Below, in pieces: positions 17,116 through 26,039 of a stretch of 64,000 nucleotides of DNA. Both the position numbers and the translations under genes were made by a program. Where the stretch lies: assembly GCA_045599185.1 (NCBI GenBank), contig JAZRVO010000031.1, forward strand, positions 1 through 64,000, given 5' to 3'. Position 1 is the stretch's first letter, and each line of letters opens with the position of its first letter. Origin of the DNA: UBA1240 sp045599185. GTDB taxonomy: Bacteria > Spirochaetota > Spirochaetia > Treponematales > Treponemataceae. The notes under the pieces are model-generated. The model was not told where the DNA came from, searched no databases, and worked only from the letters and a program-made list of their open reading frames with translations.

Positions 17116-17988
17116 TTAAAACAACAGAAATCGGGCCGGATCCAGAATTTCAAAGGCAAAACATTTCTTGTCCGAATCTTTAAGGCTTGCACCTATGTGG
17201 TACAAAACGGAATTGTCTATTATCAAAAACCTGTAGTGCATTTTTGAAGTAAAATGCAAGGTTAAAGGCGTATACTGGGAATTGAATTTCTGAACGTCAA
17301 GATTTGTGATTCCGGTTTTTAAATCCGTATAAATTTTAACGCTTACGTCATTTTTCTTTTTTGAAAATCGTTCCAGCACCGTCAAATCAATGTAATAATC
17401 AATCAGAATTATATTTTTTTGTGCTGCCTGTATGAAACTTTCAAATTTCGCATAAGCGTCAAAAATCTGCCCCTGAAAGAAAATGCCCTGTTTTTCTTCA
17501 ATTTTGTATTTGTCCATCAGTGTAAAAAGTTCATCAATCTTTTTGTCAGATTCTTTCTTGTGAATGTCTGTTTCAATCAGATGCTTTTTCAGGGAATCCA
17601 GTTCGACAAAAATTCTTTCGTTTGATAAAAGGAAATGCTTCATTGAAACAATTGCATTCATAATCATTATGCTGGTTTTTACGGCGGTTTCGCTTTTTAA
17701 AACCGCACTAAGCATTGCTACGCCTTGTTCCGTAAAAGCGTATGGATTGGAAGAAGAATGTTTTAGTGCTGCAAACCTGTCACAAATTGCGACCAGTTCT
17801 TCTTTTTCACTTTCGTTAAGCTGAAACATGAAATTGGCCGGAACCCGTTCAATGTTTCGTTTTACTGCCTGATTCAAAACTTTTGTTTCAGCGCCATAAA
17901 GTTCTGCCAAATCCCGGTCAATCATCACCTGCTGGTTTCTTACGGTTAAAATTCTTTCTTTAATTTCGTTGCTGCCGTAAACCGTCAT
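17116..17988 (-). CDS. ORF6N-domain DNA-binding protein
   Basis: Residues 8-95 match the ORF6N domain: QVMIDRDLAELYGAETKVLNQAV, NIERVPANFMFQL, and the HSSSNPYAFTEQGVAMLSAVLKS core. A coiled region follows, then a C-terminal alpha/beta domain (about 170-290) with MHYRFLIIDNSVLYHIGASLKD. That part resembles the HxK-type core of phospholipase-D-like domains, with H-R-F in place of HxK. ORF6N proteins are often linked to phages and mobile elements, but no other phage gene is present here. The gene lies between two copies of an 82-83 bp upstream repeat. Confidence 0.8.
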   Translation of the reverse strand: MTVYGSNEIKERILTVRNQQVMIDRDLAELYGAETKVLNQAVKRNIERVPANFMFQLNESEKEELVAICDRFAALKHSSSNPYAFTEQGVAMLSAVLKSETAVKTSIMIMNAIVSMKHFLLSNERIFVELDSLKKHLIETDIHKKESDKKIDELFTLMDKYKIEEKQGIFFQGQIFDAYAKFESFIQAAQKNIILIDYYIDLTVLERFSKKKNDVSVKIYTDLKTGITNLDVQKFNSQYTPLTLHFTSKMHYRFLIIDNSVLYHIGASLKDSDKKCFAFEILDPARFLLF

Positions 17989-18023
17989 TTCATCTGCTTT
18001 TTTTCAGCCCCTTATAAAACTGC

Positions 18024-18105
18024 CATGCAATATATATTGGCTGAAAAGTTCAAAAAGTGTCAAAAAATATAAAAAAAGGTGAATTTTAAAAAAGATTTTA
18101 ACTTT
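18024..18105. repeat. Upstream direct repeat, copy 2 (before the ORF6N gene)
   Basis: This copy is directly oriented relative to copy 1 and ends just 5' of the ORF6N gene. On the minus strand it contains TTGACA followed about 21 bp later by TATATT, so it may serve as a promoter, although that spacing is long. Confidence 0.55.
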
Positions 18106-18214
18106 CGGTATGTTTTTGCAAGCTGAAAAAGCATAAAAAGTGCGTCTTTTATGGAAAAAGGAAAAAGCATTTTTTACAAAACGAAAAACAGAAAAATTTC
18201 ATTCATTTAAAAAT

Positions 18215-18248
18215 AAAAGCGGCCAAAATTTAATTCCGGTCGCTTTTT
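18215..18248 (-). terminator. Terminator after the SPOR-domain gene
   Basis: AAAAGCGGCC pairs imperfectly with GGTCGCTTTTT; read on the minus strand it follows the SPOR gene and ends in a T-rich tract. Confidence 0.6.
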
Positions 18249-18342
18249 GGTATTTTACGGTTTTCAGCAAACCATAAGCACGCCGAAGGCATAGGCTTTA
18301 ACAAGCGTTGCCTTGATTCGGCGTATTATATTTTTTCAGGAA

Positions 18343-19110
18343 CTATTTTTTAGTTTTTACTTCCGTAATGTACGCATCCTTAAACAGCGGATCAGACTGA
18401 ATTACTGTCATCCAGTAATCGGCTTCGGTGTGGGTGCGGTACGGCCCGATGCGTACCCGGTACATTGTTTTTCCGTTTACTTCTTTTGTAAAAATTTCAC
18501 TTTCAATTTTGTAGCTTGAAATAATGTCCTGTGCGTTTTCTGCATAGCTTCTGCCGGAAAAAGAACCTGCCTGAACCCAGTATTCTGTTACGGTTTCTGT
18601 TTTGGTGCTTGTTGTGGCACTGTTATTTGTGCTGGTTTTTGACGTGCTTGCAGTATTTGCACTGGCACTGCCTTCTGTACTTGCTGCCGGTTTTTTAGGC
18701 GTAGCAATTACAACTTCGCTGGCAGAAGGTGCAGGCGTTGCAGTTACAACCGTGGTAGAAGGCTTTGTTACGGCATTTTCGCCTGCATTGCCAACAACCG
18801 GTGCCGGTGTGCTTGCACTGTTCAGGCTGTTCTGCGTGTTGTCATAGGCCAAATTTCCCAAATCAATTGTACCGTCAGCGGCCGGTCCCTGCAAAGTGCC
18901 GTCCGGTGCCGTTGCGCTCATACCCTGAGAAGCCGGGTCTGCAATTTGGGCAGTACTTGGGTTGGTATAAACCTGTGAACTTTGGCTTGATACGTTTGAA
19001 ATGTCTGGTGCCTTTGTAAGCGGCTGATATAAAATAAGAGCAGCACCAATTACTACGCACAAAAATACGCCGGCAGCTGCAAGAATCCATAAAGTTTGTT
19101 TTTGTTCCAT
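18343..19110 (-). CDS. SPOR-domain membrane protein
   Basis: The 255-residue protein has one N-terminal membrane anchor (residues 7-28), a long Ser/Thr/Ala/Pro-rich linker (30-175), and a C-terminal SPOR domain (YWVQAGSFSGRSYAENAQ to the end, including RVRIGPYRTHTEAD). SPOR domains bind denuded peptidoglycan glycan strands and often localise proteins to division sites. AAGGAAG precedes the ATG. It lies directly downstream of coaE and close to ftsI and lepB, which supports a cell-envelope role. Whether it acts in division is inferred. Confidence 0.85.
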   Translation of the reverse strand: MEQKQTLWILAAAGVFLCVVIGAALILYQPLTKAPDISNVSSQSSQVYTNPSTAQIADPASQGMSATAPDGTLQGPAADGTIDLGNLAYDNTQNSLNSASTPAPVVGNAGENAVTKPSTTVVTATPAPSASEVVIATPKKPAASTEGSASANTASTSKTSTNNSATTSTKTETVTEYWVQAGSFSGRSYAENAQDIISSYKIESEIFTKEVNGKTMYRVRIGPYRTHTEADYWMTVIQSDPLFKDAYITEVKTKK

Positions 19111-19258
19111 AAAAATTCTTCCTTAATTTGGGGAATAAAAAAAACATTTCTGCCGTTTTTATTCCTGCGAGTTTACGGCATTGAAATTTCAGCACCACAA
19201 ACATCGTGTTTTTAAAGTTGGTTTCAAAAACCGAAATTTTCAAAACCTTTCTTCAGTT

Positions 19259-19870
19259 TCAAAACTTTCGCTTAAGCAGGGCACTCAGTTTTTTCTGCAA
19301 ATGCCGGGCAGTTAAACAGTTTGATACTTTGTATATATCGACATTTTGAGAACGATATTGAGCATATAAATCTTTTTGTGCGTAAAATCTTTTTAAAAGA
19401 TCTTTTATTTTTGTCTTGTCCCGCCGGCGGGCACGGTAAAGCCGCAGCAGAAACGGCGCGGTTACAAAAATTATAAAGTTGCATTTTTTTATAAGCGGAA
19501 CTTTGTATAGAACCGTAGCATTTAAAACCCGGTGGCTGCTGCTGTTCTGCTGCAAAAAATCTTCCATAAGCCTGTTTATTTCGCCGTGCACAATTTCTTC
19601 GTGCTTTTTCAGCTTTTCAGGCGAAGAAAAAACAATTTTGCCAAGATTTTTGCGCATGATTTTTCCGTCGCCGTCAACAAGCGGAATGCCGGCAAGTTTC
19701 GCATCCTGTTCAAAGGCCTGCAAAACCTGGTTTTTGCAGTTTTCCAGCGCCTGATGCCCGGCAACGTCGGCATCAATGCATGCAAAGCCCATGTCCTGCA
19801 ATATTGAAGCAGCAAGGTTTTTGCCGGATGCCATCGGGCCGCAAAGGCCGATTATCAGTTTTTTTTCCAT
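19259..19870 (-). CDS. coaE: Dephospho-CoA kinase
   Basis: The 203-residue protein shows the CoaE layout: a P-loop (GLCGPMASGKN), the conserved DADVAGHQAL for dephospho-CoA binding, and the lid region. It phosphorylates dephospho-CoA at the 3' hydroxyl in the last step of coenzyme A synthesis. The P-loop ends in GKN rather than GKS/T, an unusual substitution. The C-terminal lid is rich in Arg and Lys (RARRRDKTKIKDLLKRF). The SPOR gene follows after about 150 bp. Confidence 0.8.
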   Translation of the reverse strand: MEKKLIIGLCGPMASGKNLAASILQDMGFACIDADVAGHQALENCKNQVLQAFEQDAKLAGIPLVDGDGKIMRKNLGKIVFSSPEKLKKHEEIVHGEINRLMEDFLQQNSSSHRVLNATVLYKVPLIKKCNFIIFVTAPFLLRLYRARRRDKTKIKDLLKRFYAQKDLYAQYRSQNVDIYKVSNCLTARHLQKKLSALLKRKF

Positions 19871-20222
19871 ATCTGCAAAAAGCGCCTTTCAATTTTTTCT
19901 GTTTTTAAAAACGTTTCAAATTGAAAATTGCCTGTTCCCTTTAAAAAAAAAGAAGCTGAAAAAGTTCACAGTTCTTTTTCAGCTAAAGGTCTCTATACCG
20001 AAAGACCACGCCATATATCGCCGTCTGGATGTCAAAAACCGTCGATACATGCCGTACATTTTATGTATCGGTGTTGTGGTTTTGGGCTTTAGAAAAATTT
20101 TAATAAATTTTGAAAATTTTTTTTGAAACTGAAAAAACGGAAGAGAATGGAGCGCCGTGCGTGGCATAAAATTGGCTGCGCACAGCACCGCAGGTTCAGT
20201 TTTATGCACTTTTTATGCATTT
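19871..20222. other. Gene-free stretch with several inverted repeats, 352 bp
   Basis: Between coaE and the DUF115 gene lie a terminator (19943-19984), a hairpin CGATACAT/ATGTATCG near 20032-20061, and a palindrome-rich region near 20155-20225 with repeated TTTTATGC and GTGCG/CGCAC arms. No coding frame is convincing. Confidence 0.55.
19943..19984 (-). terminator. Terminator downstream of the lepB-ftsI-DUF115 cluster
   Basis: AGCTGAAAAAG pairs with CTTTTTCAGCT around a 9-base loop, followed on the minus strand by a long T run. Confidence 0.75.
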
Positions 20223-22049
20223 TTATGCGCCCAAAAACTGCAAATGGGTTTTTACGGAACGGATTATTTCTTCGTAAATGATTTTTGATTTTTCCAGCGG
20301 ATTTCCGGCGCTGGCGCACAGTTTTTCAAGTTTTTTTTCTGTGGGAAAAACCAGCGACGCAAGTTCTGCTGCCTGATTTTTCAAAATTAACTGGTCAATT
20401 TGGGCAAGTTTTTGGGCTGCAAGGTCGCCGCCCATTTTTCCGGCCAAAGCATCGCTGCAAATTGTGCGCGCTTTCTGGGCGTTGGTCATAATGCTTTTAA
20501 GCATGGCGGCGGCTTCGTTTATGGCGGCGTCAAATTTCCTGCTGCGTTCTTCAATTTGGGCAGGCTTTTCTTCGCTTTTTTCAATTGAAAGCTTTTCAGC
20601 CTGCTTTTCTTCAAAGGTTTCAGGCTTTGAAAGAATTTGTGTTACCGGCGCATAAGGCATTCCCGGAATTTTTATGCCGTATTTCTGCATGTTAAAAGTT
20701 GTGCAGCTCTGGCCGAATTCGGCGCATTTGCTTTCAAACCACCAGGCGTAAAGTGCCATGCGCTGGTCGCTAAGCACCTTGCCTCCTGCGTTGTCGTCTA
20801 CAAAATACGGAAAAGCGCCGTAAAGTGCGTTGAAAGCATCTGTTTCGGCAGTTTTAAGGCGGCCGGAAAGCCTGTGGGAACGTTCTTCAAAAGTGCTGCC
20901 TTTAAAATGGGTTTTGTTCTGCGGAAAGCTTAAGTCCAGACCGGCCATGAAAATGTTTTTGCAGCCGCACTGCCGGGCAAAATCCCACGCCGTTGTAACA
21001 ACCGAACCGCCAGCACCAAGTTCTCCGCGGTTTTCGGTGCGCGCTTCTATAAACTTGCCGAGGGGGTAAAGTGAAGAGCACAGAACAATTTCCCTGCATT
21101 CAAAGCGGAAAACCGGCGGGAAAGATGCAAGCTCGGTGATTAGAATGCTGTTAGGCGCTTTAAGGTTGTCTAAATGCCGCAAATTCCAGTACTGCGGATC
21201 GCAGACTACAATAAAGTCGGGTTCTACACCGGCTTTTAGGCATGCTTTAAGGGCTGTGTCTACGCAAACCGTAAGGCAGCGCTGGTGAATTTGCGGCAGT
21301 ACCGGAAGGAATTCGTCCAAACTTGGACCGGCAGCAATTACGCATGCATCAATGTTACTGAACTTTCCGAAAAACTTGCTTACGCCGTCCAGTTTTTTTG
21401 CTGTTGAAAGGTTGCGGCACATGTTCCGCAGCCACAAAAGTGAAAATTTATCCAGCGTTGCCTGGTTTATTTCTTTTTTTTGCCTGTTGCGCTGAATAAG
21501 TTCCTGAAGGCCGTTAAAATACTGGGCGTTGTGAGCAGTCTGGTTTTTGTTCAGCAGAAAGTGGCAGTTTTCTATGCCGATGCGTTCCAGAATTGCAATT
21601 ACGCTTTGCTGGGGCGCGGCCAAAAGCAGCACGCAGGAATTCTGTTCAAAAACCGGCGACCAGTCTGCAAGGCTTAGCGCGAGAAGCAGCCGCATCGGGT
21701 CGCATTCAATTAGGACAAGGCTTTTGTTCTTAAACGTTTTTGCAAATTCAATTGCGCCGTAACCAAGGCCGAAACCCATAAAAACCGCCGTGTCTTTCTG
21801 TTTCAGTGCATCGTCGCTTATCAGGCGTGCGGCTTCTTTCTGGGGGTCGTATGCCGAATGAAGGGGTTTTTTGTCGAATGCGGCAACCGGCAGGCCTGTT
21901 TTGCTTTGGCTTAACGTTACACCGCAGATTTTTTCCAGATTTTCAACTTCAATCTGGTTTATTTCGCAGCCCAAAACTTCGTTCAGCGTTAAAAGTTCTG
22001 CATAAAGGACTGCAAAACGGTTTTTTAAAAGTTCAAGGTTTTTATTCAA
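20223..22049 (-). CDS. DUF115 / MptE-like protein (motility-associated Maf-family relative)
   Basis: The roughly 608-residue protein carries the DUF115 (6-hydroxymethylpterin diphosphokinase MptE-like) domain in its middle: IDACVIAAGPSLDEFLPVL, CVDTALKACLKAGVEPDFIVVCDP, GGSVVTTAWDFARQCGCKNIFMAGLDLSF. Relatives in flagellated bacteria are linked to flagellin glycosylation (Maf). The C-terminal 130 residues are helical and charged. The start is uncertain: a TTG at 22049 overlaps the ftsI stop region, whereas an ATG at 22112 would overlap ftsI by 71 bp with a basic, unfamily-like N-terminus. It is the last gene of a lepB-ftsI-DUF115 cluster. Confidence 0.8.
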   Translation of the reverse strand: MNKNLELLKNRFAVLYAELLTLNEVLGCEINQIEVENLEKICGVTLSQSKTGLPVAAFDKKPLHSAYDPQKEAARLISDDALKQKDTAVFMGFGLGYGAIEFAKTFKNKSLVLIECDPMRLLLALSLADWSPVFEQNSCVLLLAAPQQSVIAILERIGIENCHFLLNKNQTAHNAQYFNGLQELIQRNRQKKEINQATLDKFSLLWLRNMCRNLSTAKKLDGVSKFFGKFSNIDACVIAAGPSLDEFLPVLPQIHQRCLTVCVDTALKACLKAGVEPDFIVVCDPQYWNLRHLDNLKAPNSILITELASFPPVFRFECREIVLCSSLYPLGKFIEARTENRGELGAGGSVVTTAWDFARQCGCKNIFMAGLDLSFPQNKTHFKGSTFEERSHRLSGRLKTAETDAFNALYGAFPYFVDDNAGGKVLSDQRMALYAWWFESKCAEFGQSCTTFNMQKYGIKIPGMPYAPVTQILSKPETFEEKQAEKLSIEKSEEKPAQIEERSRKFDAAINEAAAMLKSIMTNAQKARTICSDALAGKMGGDLAAQKLAQIDQLILKNQAAELASLVFPTEKKLEKLCASAGNPLEKSKIIYEEIIRSVKTHLQFLGA

Positions 22050-23991
22050 GAGTAAGTTCAATTGCCATGTTCTCCGTAACGGGCGTACCCGGCGGCGGAG
22101 TTTGGGAAACAACCCAGCCGTCGCCTTTTATGTTTATCTGCAAATCGCTGCGGCTTAAAAGCGGCGTAAGCAGACGCTTGGGGTAACCTGTCAAATCCGG
22201 CATGTATGTCGTAATTGCCACAGGTCTGTCCTGAGGTATGGTAATTTTGCCCGGGTGGTTAATTGAAATTGCCCGGTCGCGCTGCATGCCAAGATAGTCA
22301 ATTATTACGTTTGCCGCGTCGTGAATGATTGGGGCAACAATGCGGCCGCCGTAGGTTTCTCCTTTTGCCTTGGTAATGACTATGTACAGAATAATTTCAG
22401 GGTCTTCAATGGGAAAAATTGAAATGCAGCTGGAAAGGAAGTCCGTGCTGCTGTAACCGCCGTGCACTTCGTCAAGCATCTGGGCTGTACCGGTTTTTAC
22501 GCCAATGTTTATGTCGCTTATGTTTGCACGGCTTCCCGTTCCGCTTTTTGCGGTGGTTTCCATGCAGCTTAAAACGTAGTCGGCGGTAGATTTTTTTATA
22601 ATCTGCGGCATCTGTTTGGGCACGTGCTGGTAAATTACGTTGTCTTCCTTGTCTACAACCTTGGAAACTACCGTTAACGGTACGGGAACGCCGCCATTGG
22701 CAAGGGCTGTTGCAGCCTGTACCATCTGCACGGCTGTAACGCTGATTTCCTGACCAATTGCAATCGTCGGTTTTGAACGGGCTGACCAGAATTTGTCCTG
22801 GGTGTCTTTTACTGAACCTGCGGATTTTCCTTCAAGTTCAATTTCAGGAACTGAACCGAAGCCGAAATTGTGAATCTGGGCAAGAAAATAATCCGCGTTG
22901 ATTTTCTGGCTCATCTGGGCTAGGGCATCGTTGCAGGAATATTTTAAGGCTTCACGGGCTGTTAAAGTGCCGTGATGGTCAAGACAGTTTATGCGTACAA
23001 CTTCACCCTTGGTACGCACTTCAAAAACGCCGTCGCACACAAATTTTTCATCTTCGCTTATAACTCCCGCATCCAGAAAAGAAGCAACCGAAAAAATCTT
23101 GAATACCGAACCCGGCTCGTAGGAATAGCCTATTGGTCTGTTAATCCGCTGGGCTTCGGTAGAACTTGGGTATTCGTTAAGGTTTGGCGACGGCAAACTG
23201 ATGTAAGACAATATTTCGCCGGTTTTTGCTTCGGCGGCAAGCAGCATCATGCTTTCTGCCTGGGTAGTTTCCATTGCGCTTTTTGCAAGCTGTTCAAGCT
23301 TGTACTGCAAATTGCTGTCTATCGTAAGCAGAACATTGTTGCCGTAATCGTTTATAAGGCTGCTGTTCTGCGGCGGCGAAAGGGTAGAATCTAGGCTGTG
23401 TTCAATGCCGGCAAGACCAGTATTGTCGTTGCCCACAAAGCCAATCAGCTGGGCTGCCATGCTGTTTTCCGGGTATGAACGGGTGGTGGTTTCTTCCAGC
23501 CTTATGCCGTGAATGTTGGCAGCTTCTACCGCCGCAAGTACGTCGTCGGCTTCGTTTGGGGTAATTTTCTTTTTAATGTATGTAAAACTGTTGGTTGTAG
23601 CCTTCAGTTTGTTTGCTATATCGCGGCTGTCAATACCAATAATGGGGCTCAAAATCTGGGCAAGGGCTTCGTAGTTTTCTTCTTTTACTTTTTTTGGGTC
23701 AACGCCAAGGTTGTATACCTTAGTTTGAATGGCTAAAACCTTGCCGTTCCTGTCTAAAATTGAACCGCGTTCACGAATTTCCGTCTGTACTGCGGTTTGC
23801 GGCACTGGCTGAAACATTATTTTGGCAAATTTTACCATGGTAAGGCAAATCAGCAGGGCAATTACGCCTGCAAAAAATCTCAGGCGGCTTTTTGAATAAA
23901 TGCCGTTTGACGTTTTTCTGTTGGGATACTGATTCGTTCCGCCGTACATGCCTTCATTTCCTGCGGATTTTGAATAGAAACCGTCGGTCAT
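22042..23991 (-). CDS. ftsI: Septum-type penicillin-binding protein (FtsI/PBP2 class) with PASTA domain
   Basis: A cytoplasmic tail and one membrane helix (about residues 39-60) are followed by the dimerisation domain and a transpeptidase domain. The active-site motifs are complete: SxxK as SVFK (Ser295), SxN as SCN (352-354) and KTG (499-501). A single PASTA repeat ends the protein. The enzyme cross-links peptidoglycan peptides during division. The ATG at 23991 is preceded by AAGGCGG at 7 bp, and it overlaps the lepB stop as ATGA. The TTG at 23997 in frame is less likely. Confidence 0.9.
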   Translation of the reverse strand: MTDGFYSKSAGNEGMYGGTNQYPNRKTSNGIYSKSRLRFFAGVIALLICLTMVKFAKIMFQPVPQTAVQTEIRERGSILDRNGKVLAIQTKVYNLGVDPKKVKEENYEALAQILSPIIGIDSRDIANKLKATTNSFTYIKKKITPNEADDVLAAVEAANIHGIRLEETTTRSYPENSMAAQLIGFVGNDNTGLAGIEHSLDSTLSPPQNSSLINDYGNNVLLTIDSNLQYKLEQLAKSAMETTQAESMMLLAAEAKTGEILSYISLPSPNLNEYPSSTEAQRINRPIGYSYEPGSVFKIFSVASFLDAGVISEDEKFVCDGVFEVRTKGEVVRINCLDHHGTLTAREALKYSCNDALAQMSQKINADYFLAQIHNFGFGSVPEIELEGKSAGSVKDTQDKFWSARSKPTIAIGQEISVTAVQMVQAATALANGGVPVPLTVVSKVVDKEDNVIYQHVPKQMPQIIKKSTADYVLSCMETTAKSGTGSRANISDINIGVKTGTAQMLDEVHGGYSSTDFLSSCISIFPIEDPEIILYIVITKAKGETYGGRIVAPIIHDAANVIIDYLGMQRDRAISINHPGKITIPQDRPVAITTYMPDLTGYPKRLLTPLLSRSDLQINIKGDGWVVSQTPPPGTPVTENMAIELTLE

Positions 23992-24476
23992 CTGCAAACC
24001 GCCTTGCTTAAAACGTTTAAGGTGCTTACAAAACCGTATTCACGGGAATCAATGGATTCTTCGTAATTGTCGCCGACAGCAAGAATCATTCCTTCCGGAA
24101 CTTGGTGAGAATGCTGCAATTTATGAAACTGTTCACTGGTTAAAGGAATTGTTTTGCCGTTCACTTTTAGAATATACCCCGATTCTTCAGAAAATTCCAT
24201 ACGCTGGTTTTCTATGGCAACGCAGCGCTTTATTACTACGTGTCCGTTCTGCACATATAAAACTATATCGTCAACTTTGGGCTCTTTCCATTGTACAAAA
24301 AACGTAGAAGAAAAGGGTTTTATTAGTCCGTAAGCCAGTTTGTTTTCTATTATCAGGCTGCCGGTTTTTAATGTTGGCAGCATTGAAACGCCTTCAATTT
24401 TGCGAATGTCAAAGACAAAAAGTTTAAGAAGTATGCCGGCAAAAAGGCCAATTATTAAACAGCGGCTGAATTTCAT
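23988..24476 (-). CDS. lepB: Signal peptidase I
   Basis: The protein has one N-terminal membrane helix and the Ser-Lys dyad of SPase I: Ser31 in VSMLPTL and Lys83 in VVIKR. The box E motif GDN...SIDSREYG is also present. It removes signal peptides from exported proteins at the outer face of the inner membrane. At 162 residues it is short for the family. The ATG at 24476 is preferred over a TTG at 24497, although neither has a strong ribosome binding site. The stop overlaps the ftsI start by 4 bp. A TATAAT on the minus strand (24521-24516) is a possible -10 box. Confidence 0.88.
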   Translation of the reverse strand: MKFSRCLIIGLFAGILLKLFVFDIRKIEGVSMLPTLKTGSLIIENKLAYGLIKPFSSTFFVQWKEPKVDDIVLYVQNGHVVIKRCVAIENQRMEFSEESGYILKVNGKTIPLTSEQFHKLQHSHQVPEGMILAVGDNYEESIDSREYGFVSTLNVLSKAVCR

Positions 24477-24674
24477 AGGTAAAAGACAGTTTAGCAAAGA
24501 TTGCAGATTTCTTCTATTATAAATGAAAAATGCCGAATGTTTTTGGTTTTGGTAATTTTTTTTGCTGATATGTGGCGGCGGCAGTTTTTTTATGCGGCTT
24601 TTCTAATTTTCTAAAATCGTAAAATTTAGTGCGCTTTCCTTAACATTGGGCTTTCGGCTGTCGATAAACAACGT

Positions 24675-25952
24675 ATGGAAATTTATTCGTTTAACCAGTC
24701 GCAGCCTGTAGTAAAACAGCGCAAGAATATTTTGCCCCGTACAAGCTTTAAGCCGGCTTACAAGTCCGGCACAAAAACGGGTGCAAAACGGCATTTTAAG
24801 GCTGAAAAAACAGACAGTTATACACCTTCTTTTTCTGTGCCCACTTTTGATTATTACGGCGGTTCCGGGGCAGTGGCAACATTTGCTCCGGGGCAGGTAA
24901 AACAGAATGATAAAACTTTTGCCTTGGGTCAGAATGTACTTGATTTTATTAAAGACCACACTTTCAATGTTTTTGCGTGCCTTGCCGCCGCTGCCGTTAT
25001 AAGCGTAATTGTTTATGCCGGTACTCAGGCCGCAGAATATCTGGACTATCTGGAATATTTTTTTGCAGAGCCTGTAAGCCTGCAAATAAGCGAAAATTTT
25101 GACAACCAGATTCTGGACGACGCCATGAACAATTTTATCTTTACCCATGGCGAAGAAGTTTTCTTTGATGAAAACGGCAACATACTTTCGGCAGTACCGC
25201 AGGAATATGCATACACTGAACCCGTAACGTTTAAAAACTACGTGGTAAAGCCCAACGACAGCGTTTCCGTTATATGCCAGAAATTCGGTCTTACCAATGT
25301 TTCTACGATTATTGCGGCAAACAACATTGCCAATGCAAAGCGTCTTCAGGCAGGCAAAACTCTGGTTGTGCCTTCGCTTGACGGCATGTTTTACACGGTT
25401 GTAAAAGGCGACAGCATAGAAAAAATTGCGGCTTCCTACAACATTTCAATTGAACAGCTTATAGACGTAAACGATCTGGAAACATCCGTACTGGCGGAAG
25501 GGCAGAAGCTTTTTGTTCCCGGCGCAAAAATGCAGGGCGACGACCTGAAGCGTGCACTGGGCGAACTTTTCATTTACCCGGTAAAAGACACCTGGCGTTT
25601 AACCAGCCGTTTTGGCAAGCGCGCAGACCCGTTTACCGGCGTAACTTCCAACCACACCGGCATCGACATGGCCGCCCCGCTAAAAACGCCTGTCTATGCT
25701 TCCGGCGACGGCACTGTTTCACTTGTAAGCAATAACAGAATATTCGGAAATTACGTAATCATTACGCATTCCGGCGGTTACCAGACTCTTTATGCCCACC
25801 TGTATGCCTCCAGCGTAAAGCAGGGGCAGAAAATCAGTCAGGGTGCAAAAATCGGTTTGATGGGTTCAACCGGCTACAGCACCGGTTCACATTTGCATTT
25901 TACGGTTTACAAAAACGGTAAGCTTATAGACCCATTTGAAATATTAAAATAG
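24675..25952 (+). CDS. LysM and M23-domain peptidoglycan endopeptidase
   Basis: The 425-residue protein has a cytoplasmic N-terminus and a membrane helix at about 100-122. Two LysM repeats follow (about 188-232, YVVKPNDSVSVICQKFGL; about 240-283, YTVVKGDSIEKIAASYNI). A C-terminal M23 (lysostaphin-like) metalloendopeptidase domain ends the protein, with zinc ligands in NHTGIDMAAP and HLHFTV. It should bind and cleave peptidoglycan in the periplasm. It is divergent from lepB. No good ribosome binding site is visible before the ATG. Confidence 0.9.
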   Translation: MEIYSFNQSQPVVKQRKNILPRTSFKPAYKSGTKTGAKRHFKAEKTDSYTPSFSVPTFDYYGGSGAVATFAPGQVKQNDKTFALGQNVLDFIKDHTFNVFACLAAAAVISVIVYAGTQAAEYLDYLEYFFAEPVSLQISENFDNQILDDAMNNFIFTHGEEVFFDENGNILSAVPQEYAYTEPVTFKNYVVKPNDSVSVICQKFGLTNVSTIIAANNIANAKRLQAGKTLVVPSLDGMFYTVVKGDSIEKIAASYNISIEQLIDVNDLETSVLAEGQKLFVPGAKMQGDDLKRALGELFIYPVKDTWRLTSRFGKRADPFTGVTSNHTGIDMAAPLKTPVYASGDGTVSLVSNNRIFGNYVIITHSGGYQTLYAHLYASSVKQGQKISQGAKIGLMGSTGYSTGSHLHFTVYKNGKLIDPFEILK

Positions 25953-25960
25953 CGGTTTTT

Positions 25961-26005
25961 TTAAGGCAAGTTTTTAAGAATTTTCAATTCTTCGGCTTGC
26001 CTTAA
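25961..26005 (+). terminator. Hairpin after the M23 endopeptidase gene
   Basis: TTAAGGCAAG and CTTGCCTTAA frame an inner AAGAATT/AATTCTT stem. The following U-tract is short, so termination efficiency is uncertain. Confidence 0.45.
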
Positions 26006-26039
26006 AAGTTTTCAACCAAAAGAATAATGGAGAAAAAAC

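Larger units (their letters stand above)
17989..18342. other. Gene-free stretch, 354 bp
   Basis: It contains repeat copy 2 (18024-18105) and the terminator of the SPOR gene (18215-18248). The rest is A-rich sequence in which I see no further gene or structure. Confidence 0.6.

Noticed and set aside
19776..20126. Open frame between coaE and the DUF115 gene
   Set aside because: It spans the coaE start and terminator hairpins antisense to coaE and has no motif.
24603..25148. Minus-strand open frame antisense to the M23 endopeptidase start
   Set aside because: It is antisense to the membrane anchor and LysM linker region of a well-supported gene.
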